Assembly (NCBI GenBank): GCA_902783295.1
Contig: CACZQT010000332.1
Span: forward strand, 1 to 6,755
Direction of reading: 5' to 3'
DNA: 6,755 bases
Origin: an uncultured Lachnospiraceae bacterium
GTDB taxonomy: Bacteria; Bacillota; Clostridia; Lachnospirales; Lachnospiraceae
Under the pieces are notes generated by a model that saw nothing but the letters and a program-made list of their open reading frames with translations, made no database searches and had not been told where the DNA came from. The translations under genes and the position numbers were made by a program. Each line of letters begins with the position of its first letter. Positions within the stretch are counted from its first letter, which is position 1. Positions 1-6,370 of this stretch are shown piece after piece.

Positions 1-71
1 AGCTGCATCTGGTGGGAAGGCCAGGCATTCAGCGAGAGGTCCTCGATCGTTTTGATGTCTGTTTTGTCCAT
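1..71 (-). CDS. GNAT-family N-acetyltransferase, N-terminal fragment (cut by window edge)
   Basis: Only the first 23 codons are in the window; the gene runs off the low-coordinate edge. The translation contains IEDLSLNAWPSHQMQ, which resembles the conserved N-terminus of a Firmicutes GNAT acetyltransferase group (L-x-L-N-A-W-P-S followed by a D-G-W stretch that would lie outside the window). Family members transfer an acetyl group from acetyl-CoA to an amine; the substrate cannot be told here. The start is uncertain. The ATG at 71-69 has GGAG at 87-84, a rather long 12-base spacer. An in-frame ATG at 95-93 would add eight residues (MHTELFIF) but has no good ribosome-binding site, so I prefer 71. 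It lies 124 bases downstream of the giant lipoprotein gene on the same strand and could be a weak read-through partner or independent. The call rests on a short motif only. Confidence 0.6.
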   Translation of the reverse strand, partial: MDKTDIKTIEDLSLNAWPSHQMQ

Positions 72-117
72 AAAAATAAATAACTCCGTGTGCATTAAGA
101 ATAAACAGGTACCTCAG

Positions 118-180
118 AAGACCCTGAACCGTTGTGACAGCGCAGCAGCGGCGCCGTTCCTGCAGCAGGTTCAGGGCCTT
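118..180 (-). repeat. Inverted repeat / possible terminator between lipoprotein and acetyltransferase genes
   Basis: CCCTGAACC at 122-130 is repeated exactly as its reverse complement GGTTCAGGG at 168-176. After one mismatch (121/177) three more pairs form between 118-120 and 178-180. The 37-base loop is G+C rich and contains the palindrome CGGCGCCG (149-156), so it may fold further. It sits 16-78 bases past the lipoprotein stop codon, where a terminator is expected. On the minus strand the stem is followed by CTTCTGAGG and only later by a T-rich TTTATTCTT, so it is not a textbook intrinsic terminator. It could be a weak terminator, an mRNA 3'-end stabiliser, or an attenuator before the acetyltransferase. 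Confidence 0.45.
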
Positions 181-195
181 TGAGTTTTCCGCAGA

Positions 196-3100
196 TTACC
201 GGATCTGTTCATCCGTAAAGTTGATCCAGTTCTCTCCCTCGTTTTCCTCTGTTACAGTGATCTGTAACGTTGTTTTGCCCGTTACGTCAAGCTCCAGCGG
301 GATGTTTTCGCTGAAACGGTCAAAATCCTTCACGGTCAGAACGGTTTCCCCGTCCAGAGAAAAGATGATCTCTGCTTTCTGGTCGGTTCGTGTATTCAGG
401 CCGCTGGCAATAGTCAGATGGATGCTCGTCTGGTTTCCGCCCAGGTTGAAAAGAACACTTCCTTCATCTCCGGCATTGAGCCTCATGCAGCCATCATGGA
501 GATCTCCAAAACTGCCTCTGGCCAGGCGGCGGTCAGAACTGATGCTGCGGGAATCCACGGCAGTAAGCTCATAGAAACGCAAAGGCCGTTTTGTTGCCTG
601 AATCTCTTCGGAAGCTTTGGCCAGCATAACTGCCAGAAGATCCATGGCAGAGCCGGGCGTCTCCTCTTTCACGTTTTCTGCCGGACCTTCCCCGCCGGCC
701 CCGTCCAAAACTCCGGCTGCCGTTCCTTCTTGGCTCTCCGTACTTTCATCCGCCTCACCGGTCTGTTTCCCGGACGTACTTCCGCCCGCTTCCAGCTTCA
801 GGTTCCCCAGGTACAGGCCGATCCATTCGTCCCGTCCGAAGTTCGCAGTCTTTATAGACAGGTAATGCACTCCGGAGATATCTACCGTAAATCCGGTATC
901 TTCACTGGCGGCACGGAGTCCTTCTGCAGAGTACAGCAACGTCCCGTCTCCGAAAATCGCCAGGGTCGCGGAAGCATTAACTCCGGTTCCATCCTGTACT
1001 CCATATATACCGGTCAGCCTGCCGTATTTTCCTTCAAGGTTATAAGTGACCATTCCCGCCCGGGAAGCATCCAGCCAGACAGCGCCGGGATCATAAATCC
1101 CGTCCCGAAGTCCGGGAGCAATATTCACGGACTCTGCCTCTATCCATTCCAGGGCAGAAAGGCGGGTTCCCGCCTGAGCGCCTGCTGCTTCCGCCCGGAT
1201 CTGCAGCACAAAACCGGTGGTGCTGTCTGCAGTCCAGTCATTCCAGGTCCCGTTACTTCTGTACATGGAAACACAGGATTCTGCTCCGTTATAGTTATCC
1301 GGCTGGCCGCCGGACCAGTTCTGTGCTTCGCCCATGGGTGTACCATCCGCCCAGACAAAGCCCTCTCCCTTGCGGGATGCGCCGATCCAGTACTGCTCAA
1401 AACAGCCGGTCCGGATCAGTTCCTGCACTGCCATGTTTTCTTCCGTCGTTTTCGGTACTGCCAGTGTCCCGCCCATAGACTGGCAGAGCATGGCCGCCAT
1501 GGCATAAGCCATGGGCTGGTCAAACCGGTAATACCGGAATGGACCGTATTCCAGAATCGCGGCAGCATTTCTCTCTGCCTGGGCAGGCGCTGCAAATACA
1601 TATGTCCCGTCGGCAGCCGGTTCTTCTCCGGGCTCTTTATCCGCCGTAAATCCGGTCTGGCAGAGGATCACATGCGTCTCGCTGCTGTTTTCCGGATCCG
1701 TTTCCGCGACAAACTGCAGCAGCCTGACTCCGGAAACGTCCAGTCCGTCAATAACGACCGGTCCTTCTTTCCAGGTAAGTTTCCCGGAGTTCCACAGTTC
1801 CTTCCCGTCACCGAGAATAGTCAGGGATGCCCAGCCGTCTGCCGCATAGGGGAGGCTGCCCAAAGTTACCATGCCGGAAAACGTCTTATATTCCCGGTTC
1901 AGGGCTGCAGACAGGCTGGCTCCCCGGTTCGCCCAGAGCACGGACGCGTCACGGTAATGATTCCCGTAGATATCCCATACCAGGCCCTGGCCGTCTTTGT
2001 TTTCCCATTCAACAGCATCCACAATCGGAAGACGGGTCAGCAGCGTTTTCGTGCCTGCCTCTGCTCCGTCTGCAGCGCCGGCATCATCCGGTGCTTCCTC
2101 CGCGGCAGTCTTCCACAGCTTCGCATCATTCAGGAACAGATGCGCGCCTCCTCCGGCATTATAGCTTCTGCTCTGAATGTAAAGTGTGTGCACACCGGAA
2201 ACATCCAGGCTGAAGGGCAGAGGAGCATCCGAACGGCTGTAACCGCCAACCGCAAACAGCAGCCTGTCATCCCCCCAGATCTTCAGGATCATTTCATCCT
2301 CACTGCCTGCGTCATCCCAGGTGCTGAGCACACCGGTAAATGTATTCCATTCCCCGCGCAGAGAATATTCGGCGACCGCACGGTCGGGCGTGTAGAAGTC
2401 CATGGCTTCAAACCACAGATTTCCATAAGGATCCCGGATCTCATCCCGGACCTGGAAGGACGAAATCCGGTCCGGCGTCAGCTCTGACAGGATCTGTGTT
2501 CCGGAATCCCCTCTCTTGTCTTCCGGCTCCACTTCCGCGATAAAGCCTGTGTTCTCATTCTTATTCGGAAAATCATTCCATTCTCCGCTGCTGTAAATGG
2601 AAAGATAATTCTCTCCATTTTCGTCATTATCGGTATAGTTGTCCGGCTGTCCGCTTCTCCAGCTGCTGTAGGCAAATTCCTCTCCGGTTATCCACTGGAA
2701 GCTGCCCTCGAAAGCCTCATCCGTCGCGCCGATCCACCAGGCATCGGCTGAAGTATCCCGTTCAGTACGCAGCAGACCCTGCAGTGCTTTCTGTTCCTTC
2801 GGTGTAGTGATCACCGCCAGGTGAGCCCCGGCTGCTTCACAGAATTCCTTCGCCTGCTGCCAGGTGAGATATCCGCCGTTTATCGTATCTACCAGAACAT
2901 ATGCATGTCCGTCCACTGTCAGGGCTGCAGCCGCCGCAGCCTTAAGCTCCGCCGGAATCTCCGCCGCCCGGACCATCTCTGCCGGATCCCCTGTGATTTT
3001 CTCAGCTCCCCGCTCCTCTGTGGAAATGGTCATGGCGTCTTCCGCTTCAAATGAAACCGTTTCCGCCTCATCTCCATACTGGTAGGCGATGTCATCCAGG

Positions 3101-6100
3101 ATCAGCTGCTCCGCTTCTTCCAGGGAGTACAGCAGCCGTCCCTCGGACTTGACGTCCCACCAGCCTGTTCCTTCTTCCAGAGCTTCCACCGCTTCTCCTT
3201 CGGCAGGAATATCGCTGACATCCAGCTTCCCTTCCGGAGTCAGGCGTACATTCCTGACCCAGGTGAGATAGTAAGCGTCCTTTTCAACCACAGACTGATC
3301 CGCATGCCGTACCGGAACCGCGGCCTTATATGTCAGGTAAACCGTATTGCCGGACCAGTCCTCTCCGTTCCGTTCTGCTTTATCCAGCCCGATCAGCCCG
3401 GTACGGATCTGATCCCATTCGATCCAGTGCGTACCCTCTTCGATGTAGTTGTTCAGATCAGAGGCCTGATTGTAAAGAGTATTTTCTGCCCGTTTCAGAC
3501 CGGCTTCTTCCATCTCTGCCAGCTGTTCGTCCCCGGCGCTCTCCAGTGTAAAGAGCCAGGTGTCCATGCCCGTCACTTCTGCCTCAAACGCAGCGTTGGT
3601 CACTTCATATCCCAGATTCCGCATTTCCAGGTCGTCATAGGCAACGGTTCCGCGGTAAACGCTTCCGTTTTCCCCGTAGAAAGCTTCTGACCCCTCCAGA
3701 TCCCTAAGATCCGTGGCGTAAACATAGTCTGCCTCGCTGTCCGCAAGCGTTTTCACTGCCGTCAGGTTCGGAAGAATTCCCTGAAACTCTACAGAAATGG
3801 TATCTGCCAGATCCAGGGGTTTCAGTGCGGTCAGCCCGGATACGGTCACCGTCTCGCGGAAACCTTCCAGCAGCACACCGTCATTTTCCATATAATAATA
3901 TGCGTCTTCCTGCAGCCGTTCGGACGCGGTTTTATCCTCACTGCGGGCAGTCAGATACTTCTGAATATCCGCTTTCTGCTCTTCGTCTGTTTCCAGTGTG
4001 AAAACTGCCTGAATTTCATCGCCGCTGCTCAGGGACTCACTCTTGTCCGCTTCAAAAGAACCGTAATAATACGCAGCATTATCTACTATATCGTACACCA
4101 GGCTCCCGGCTTCTTCCTCCAGGTTCGCGTCTCCTTCAGCCAGGCCGCGGGCTCCACGGCCTGTTTCCTGCAGCATTGCCAGAAGGTCAGCCGAAAGTTT
4201 TTCTTCGTCAAAGCCCCAGGACGCAGTACCCACGGTCTCATAGCCTTCATACGAAGGAAGATAGTAATCCGCAAGCTGTACAGTAAGCACCGGGCAGAGG
4301 CCGGAGATCTCGGTACTGTATTCTCCGCCCTTCAGCACCAGGCCGTACCTCTGTGCCAGAACGGCCGCATCCTCTGAAACCGTTGCCGGAACAGTTACCT
4401 CTGATCCGTTCAGAAGTCCGGGAATCCTGGAAGTATCCAGTCCCACATAGCGGGAAATGTTCCACAGCTGATCAGCAGCGTTTTCTACGGTACCCAGGTT
4501 CTGGCTGTTATCTGTATCCAGTTCCAGGATCATCTTTGCCGCCGCCTGCTTCAGTGCCTCGCTGTCCAGCGCCGGAACTGCCGTTCCGAAACCGTCAAAC
4601 CCGGAAGCAGTAAGGGTCACGAACTGCGAAACGTCAAGTTCTGCGGCTGCTTTCAGTCCGGACACTTCCACTTCTGCCGCACCGGCTTTCAGGTACATAC
4701 CGATATTGGAGACATAAACCGGCTCTTCCTGTTCTTTATTCGAATAAGCCGCCTGAATAACCACTTTATCTCCGTTGGAAGGAGACAGTTTTTCAGGCAG
4801 GACAAACGTAAAGGTACGGCGGAAATAATACCCCAGCTCATCCGCTGTTTCGGAAGCCTGTTCGTCAAAATCCGTCCCTTCATCTGCTGCGGAATACGCT
4901 CCGCGGCCCAGTTCCTTCAGCAGAACAGCAAGATCCGCAGCCAGTTTCTCTTTATCCAGGGAAGGCGTTACACTTCCATAACCCTCATACCCGGAAAAAT
5001 CCGCATGAATATAGGAAGACAGATCTATCTCAGGGGTAGGCACCAGACCCGCGGCTTCCACTGTTGCGGATCCGTTCTTCAGGAAAATACCGCAGGAACT
5101 GTAATAGGCGCCTTCTTTGCTCTGGCCATCCTTACTCTGGTCATCCGTGTACGCTTCGGACCGGCAGGTAACTGTGTCGCCTGTATGCATCCCTTCTACG
5201 ATATCCAGCTCTCTGCTGAAATTTCTGCGCCAGAAATCACGGATGCTTTCCGCGGCGCTTGCGGCTTCCGCCTGCAGGTCGCTTTTCTCTGTCAGCTTTC
5301 CATAGGCACCGCGCTGGTCCTTTTCAAAGGCAGCAGCCAGGATTTCCGTCAGTTTTTCCTGGTCCAGTCTGATTTCAGCCCGGCCCTCTCCGTCAAAGCC
5401 ATAAAACGCCAGGCTGAGAACGTCCGACAGTTCAATTTCTTCTACAGGCGCCAGACCATCCACCGGAATTTTCACCGCTTCTTTCGTGAATGTAATTCCG
5501 CAGCTCTCCAGGGAAATGTCATCCATGGTGATCTCTGCTTCGACCGTATCTCCGTTTTTCAGTTTTTCGAACCAGGTGGGAGTCACCTCTATCTCGTAAA
5601 GGTTATTACGAAAAGCTTCGAATTCCGGCGAAGAGGCAAGCTCGATTTCCACGGCTCTGTCGCGAACCGTGTTCCAAAGCGCAGATGTATCAATCTCCAG
5701 TCTGGCATATCCATAGCCGTCGAAGCCGCTGAATTCTGTCGTGACATAATCATTGACAGAAATTTCCAGATTGCCCAGAAGTCCCGAAACCTCTGACTTC
5801 AGGGTATCATTCTTCAAGGTCGCTCCATACGGCTTCAGCAGATCCTTCGCGAAACCGCCGGTGATCTCTACTTTTTCCCCATTACTAAGACCTTCCTTTT
5901 TGGAAATGGAAAAGTCTTTGGCTGCATCTTTGAAAATACCTTCCAGTTCTTCCAGTTCCCGTTCCGTATAGGTTTTTCCTTCGCGGAGATCTGACATAAT
6001 CCTGTCCTTGTCAAAAGACAGTTTCACTTTCCCCTGGGAATCCAGCCCAACATAGGATACTGTAAGATAGTCTGATGCATTCAGCGTTTTTCCGCTGCTT

Positions 6101-6189
6101 CCGCAGCCAGCCGTCAGGGAAAGCAGTACGACCGCCGCGATCAGCAGTCCGCCGCCCCTCAAAGACCTTCTTTTTGACCGAACATCCAT
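196..6189 (-). CDS. Giant modular surface lipoprotein with FSGYDGYG-type repeats, two C-type-lectin-like domains and four NPCBM-like modules
   Basis: This 1997-residue protein is predicted to be lipid-anchored on the outer face of the membrane. Residues 1-29 are a lipoprotein signal: basic start (R4, K6-R8, R11), hydrophobic core, lipobox LTAGC with Cys29. Residues 41-884 hold seven tandem modules, and about 885-1090 are unassigned. Then come a C-type-lectin-like domain (1092-1221), NPCBM-like (1242-1360), NPCBM-like (1390-1516), a second lectin-like domain (1547-1664), NPCBM-like (1680-1801), an acidic Gly/Ser/Glu linker (about 1802-1850) and a last NPCBM-like module (1872-1997). No glycosidase, protease or sortase motif was seen. 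The ATG at 6189 is chosen because AGGAGG lies seven bases upstream; an in-frame ATG at 6231 lacks such a site, falls about ten bases after the predicted transcript start, and would put 14 odd residues before the signal. The gene has its own promoter and follows a terminator. Glycan or matrix binding is the inferred role; the ligand is unknown. Confidence 0.93.
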   Translation of the reverse strand: MDVRSKRRSLRGGGLLIAAVVLLSLTAGCGSSGKTLNASDYLTVSYVGLDSQGKVKLSFDKDRIMSDLREGKTYTERELEELEGIFKDAAKDFSISKKEGLSNGEKVEITGGFAKDLLKPYGATLKNDTLKSEVSGLLGNLEISVNDYVTTEFSGFDGYGYARLEIDTSALWNTVRDRAVEIELASSPEFEAFRNNLYEIEVTPTWFEKLKNGDTVEAEITMDDISLESCGITFTKEAVKIPVDGLAPVEEIELSDVLSLAFYGFDGEGRAEIRLDQEKLTEILAAAFEKDQRGAYGKLTEKSDLQAEAASAAESIRDFWRRNFSRELDIVEGMHTGDTVTCRSEAYTDDQSKDGQSKEGAYYSSCGIFLKNGSATVEAAGLVPTPEIDLSSYIHADFSGYEGYGSVTPSLDKEKLAADLAVLLKELGRGAYSAADEGTDFDEQASETADELGYYFRRTFTFVLPEKLSPSNGDKVVIQAAYSNKEQEEPVYVSNIGMYLKAGAAEVEVSGLKAAAELDVSQFVTLTASGFDGFGTAVPALDSEALKQAAAKMILELDTDNSQNLGTVENAADQLWNISRYVGLDTSRIPGLLNGSEVTVPATVSEDAAVLAQRYGLVLKGGEYSTEISGLCPVLTVQLADYYLPSYEGYETVGTASWGFDEEKLSADLLAMLQETGRGARGLAEGDANLEEEAGSLVYDIVDNAAYYYGSFEADKSESLSSGDEIQAVFTLETDEEQKADIQKYLTARSEDKTASERLQEDAYYYMENDGVLLEGFRETVTVSGLTALKPLDLADTISVEFQGILPNLTAVKTLADSEADYVYATDLRDLEGSEAFYGENGSVYRGTVAYDDLEMRNLGYEVTNAAFEAEVTGMDTWLFTLESAGDEQLAEMEEAGLKRAENTLYNQASDLNNYIEEGTHWIEWDQIRTGLIGLDKAERNGEDWSGNTVYLTYKAAVPVRHADQSVVEKDAYYLTWVRNVRLTPEGKLDVSDIPAEGEAVEALEEGTGWWDVKSEGRLLYSLEEAEQLILDDIAYQYGDEAETVSFEAEDAMTISTEERGAEKITGDPAEMVRAAEIPAELKAAAAAALTVDGHAYVLVDTINGGYLTWQQAKEFCEAAGAHLAVITTPKEQKALQGLLRTERDTSADAWWIGATDEAFEGSFQWITGEEFAYSSWRSGQPDNYTDNDENGENYLSIYSSGEWNDFPNKNENTGFIAEVEPEDKRGDSGTQILSELTPDRISSFQVRDEIRDPYGNLWFEAMDFYTPDRAVAEYSLRGEWNTFTGVLSTWDDAGSEDEMILKIWGDDRLLFAVGGYSRSDAPLPFSLDVSGVHTLYIQSRSYNAGGGAHLFLNDAKLWKTAAEEAPDDAGAADGAEAGTKTLLTRLPIVDAVEWENKDGQGLVWDIYGNHYRDASVLWANRGASLSAALNREYKTFSGMVTLGSLPYAADGWASLTILGDGKELWNSGKLTWKEGPVVIDGLDVSGVRLLQFVAETDPENSSETHVILCQTGFTADKEPGEEPAADGTYVFAAPAQAERNAAAILEYGPFRYYRFDQPMAYAMAAMLCQSMGGTLAVPKTTEENMAVQELIRTGCFEQYWIGASRKGEGFVWADGTPMGEAQNWSGGQPDNYNGAESCVSMYRSNGTWNDWTADSTTGFVLQIRAEAAGAQAGTRLSALEWIEAESVNIAPGLRDGIYDPGAVWLDASRAGMVTYNLEGKYGRLTGIYGVQDGTGVNASATLAIFGDGTLLYSAEGLRAASEDTGFTVDISGVHYLSIKTANFGRDEWIGLYLGNLKLEAGGSTSGKQTGEADESTESQEGTAAGVLDGAGGEGPAENVKEETPGSAMDLLAVMLAKASEEIQATKRPLRFYELTAVDSRSISSDRRLARGSFGDLHDGCMRLNAGDEGSVLFNLGGNQTSIHLTIASGLNTRTDQKAEIIFSLDGETVLTVKDFDRFSENIPLELDVTGKTTLQITVTEENEGENWINFTDEQIR
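199..576 (-). other. C-terminal NPCBM-like module 4 (residues about 1872-1997)
   Basis: The C-terminal segment begins RFYELTAVDSRSIS and continues with LNAGDEGSVLFNLGGNQ, AEIIFSLDGETVLTVKDF and LELDVTGKTTLQITV, ending in NWINFTDEQIR before the TAA stop. The V-F-N-L-G-G, S-L-D-G-E and D-V-T-G positions align with the landmarks of the other copies, but the D-x-Y-G-N opening is absent. It is therefore the most divergent copy and could be called a generic jelly-roll binding module. The protein has no C-terminal sorting signal, which fits anchoring only by the N-terminal lipid. Confidence 0.6.
787..1152 (-). other. NPCBM-like carbohydrate-binding module 3 (residues about 1680-1801)
   Basis: The segment shows VTYNLEGKYGRLTGIYGV, ATLAIFGDGTLLYSAEG, FTVDISGVHYLSIKT and a closing GLYLGNLKLE, the same order of strands as in modules 1 and 2. 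It follows the second lectin-like domain after about 15 residues and is followed by a 50-residue linker rich in Gly, Ser, Thr and Glu. Confidence 0.75.
1198..1551 (-). other. C-type-lectin-like domain 2 of the lipoprotein (residues about 1547-1664)
   Basis: Landmarks in order are YRFDQPMAYAMAAMLCQ, GGTLAV, YWIGA, FVWADGTPM, NWSGGQPDN (QPDN at 1629-1632), GAESCVSMY, TWNDW (WND at 1649-1651) and GFVLQI. Glu1637 lies eight residues after Gln1629, the spacing of the calcium ligands in mannose-binding-protein-type lectins, so the full QPD / E / ND calcium set is present. Cys1569 and Cys1639 occupy the first and third canonical cysteine positions, but their partners are replaced (FVLQ and the residues after WND), so the normal disulfides cannot form. 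Confidence 0.87.
1642..2022 (-). other. NPCBM-like carbohydrate-binding module 2 (residues about 1390-1516)
   Basis: It contains VWDIYGNHYRDASV, ALNREYKTFSGMV, LTILGDGKELWNSG and LDVSGVRLLQFV, matching the D-x-Y-G-N, L-x-x-x-Y-x-x-F-x-G, G-D-G-K and V-S-G-V landmarks of NPCBM modules in order. This is the most family-like of the four copies. It directly precedes the second lectin-like domain, separated by a roughly 30-residue Ala/Glu-rich linker. Confidence 0.75.
2110..2466 (-). other. NPCBM-like carbohydrate-binding module 1 (residues about 1242-1360)
   Basis: The segment has the order expected of an NPCBM (novel putative carbohydrate-binding module, Pfam NPCBM): an opening strand with DPYGNLW, then YSLRGEWNTFTG, a strand reading ILKIWGDDRLLF, the DVSGVHTLYIQ strand, and a closing LFLNDAKLWK. 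The G-D-D/G and D-V-S-G-V positions recur in the other copies. Such modules are jelly-roll folds usually attached to glycoside hydrolases or surface proteins; here no enzyme accompanies them. Assignment is by motif reading, not by a profile search. Confidence 0.7.
2527..2916 (-). other. C-type-lectin-like domain 1 of the lipoprotein (residues about 1092-1221)
   Basis: The domain opens with HAYVLVD, continues with a helix (TWQQAKEFCEAAGAHLAVI), a second helix with a WWIGA motif (the WIGL position of the fold), then QPDN at residues 1181-1184 and WND at 1204-1206, and ends in GFIAEVE. QPD and WND are the calcium- and sugar-contacting motifs of carbohydrate-recognition C-type lectins; QPD in animal lectins goes with galactose-type ligands, EPN with mannose-type. 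The calcium-binding acid is probably Glu1193 in GENYLSI, with four extra residues before it compared with the usual spacing. Of the four canonical cysteines only the first (Cys1117) remains, so the fold would lack both classic disulfides. Confidence 0.85.
3538..6069 (-). repeat. Seven tandem FSGYDGYG-type protein modules within the lipoprotein
   Basis: Modules begin near residues 41, 147, 256, 391, 521, 639 and 795. Each opens with a signature such as FSGFDGYG, FYGFDGEG, FSGYEGYG or ASGFDGFG followed by an LD or FD pair. A helical stretch follows, then an L-x-N-G-D/E-x-V turn (LSNGEKV, LKNGDTV, PSNGDKV), a G-x-x-L-K strand and a closing V-x-G-L (VSGL, ISGL). The nucleotide copies are well diverged, so this is an old protein repeat, not a recent DNA duplication. 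Modules 1 (YVGLDSQG) and 7 (FQGILPN) are the most divergent. Similar modules occur, from memory, in zinc-ribbon and lipoprotein families of Firmicutes; I do not know an established function. A stalk or spacer role is inferred. The window boundaries given are approximate to a few residues. Confidence 0.85.
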
Positions 6190-6196
6190 CTCAGAT

Positions 6197-6202
6197 CCTC
6201 CT
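6197..6202 (-). promoter_or_regulatory. Strong Shine-Dalgarno site that fixes the lipoprotein start
   Basis: AGGAGG (within AAAAGGAGG) ends seven bases before the ATG at 6189. No comparable site precedes the in-frame ATG at 6231, so this site decides the start in favour of 6189. Confidence 0.9.
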
Positions 6203-6205
6203 TTT

Positions 6206-6232
6206 CTGCATCTTGTATCGCAAGACTGCATC
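6206..6232 (-). promoter_or_regulatory. Leader hairpin flanked by a 7-base direct repeat
   Basis: Between the predicted transcript start and the Shine-Dalgarno, the minus strand carries GATGCAG twice (6232-6226 and 6212-6206), exactly 20 bases apart. Between them, TCTTG and CAAGA (6225-6221 and 6215-6211) form a 5-bp stem with a 5-base loop. Two direct repeats two helical turns apart could be an operator; the hairpin ends nine bases before AGGAGG and could affect translation. Both readings are inference from pattern only. Confidence 0.35.
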
Positions 6233-6247
6233 TGTCACTTTCTTAGT

Positions 6248-6277
6248 ATGATAGCACCTGGAAAACTGTCCTGTCAA
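6248..6277 (-). promoter_or_regulatory. Sigma-A type promoter for the lipoprotein gene
   Basis: On the minus strand TTGACA (6277-6272) is a perfect -35 box, followed by an 18-base spacer and TATCAT (6253-6248), one mismatch from TATAAT. The TG immediately preceding with one base between (TGCTATCAT) makes an extended -10. Transcription should begin near 6240, giving a leader of about 50 bases before the ATG. Confidence 0.8.
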
Positions 6278-6300
6278 CAAAACCCATCCCACAATGAACA

Positions 6301-6344
6301 AAGACAGGCCGCCGGGAGCATGTTGCTTCCCTGCAGCCTGTCTT
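6301..6344 (-). terminator. Intrinsic-type terminator after the TRAP small permease gene
   Basis: AAGACAGGC (6344-6336, read on the minus strand from its complement) pairs perfectly with GCCTGTCTT (6309-6301). Inside, GGGA/TCCC and GCA/TGC add further pairs around a short loop. The stem ends in CTT and is followed by TGTTCATTGT, a modest T-rich tail. It begins 26 bases after the permease stop codon and lies just upstream of the lipoprotein promoter, separating the two transcription units. Confidence 0.75.
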
Positions 6345-6370
6345 ATTGAGGGGATCATGTTTTAAATGGA

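Noticed and set aside
1140..1601. Short minus-strand open frames in other frames within the lectin/NPCBM region
   Set aside because: They overlap the continuous lipoprotein frame, lack start signals, and the main frame shows intact domains throughout, so they are not evidence of a frameshift.
418..2487. Very long open frame (689 codons) on the plus strand opposite the lipoprotein gene
   Set aside because: It lies wholly antisense to a convincing domain-bearing gene, has a composition rich in Arg, Pro, Cys and Ser without domains, and lacks a ribosome-binding site; it follows from the codon bias of the real gene.
1198..2916. Lectin-like domains as targets of a diversity-generating retroelement
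   Set aside because: Such elements usually vary a C-terminal C-type-lectin fold and need a nearby template repeat and reverse transcriptase. Here both lectin domains are internal, the codons around QPDN show no marked AAY enrichment, and no template repeat or reverse transcriptase is in the window.
5005..5796. Plus-strand open frame of 263 codons
   Set aside because: It is antisense to the stalk modules, has no recognisable domain, and is a codon-bias shadow.
6190..6231. In-frame upstream ATG giving 14 extra residues on the lipoprotein
   Set aside because: No Shine-Dalgarno precedes it, it sits about ten bases from the predicted transcript start, and the extra residues (including two cysteines) would precede a complete lipoprotein signal; the AGGAGG site supports 6189.
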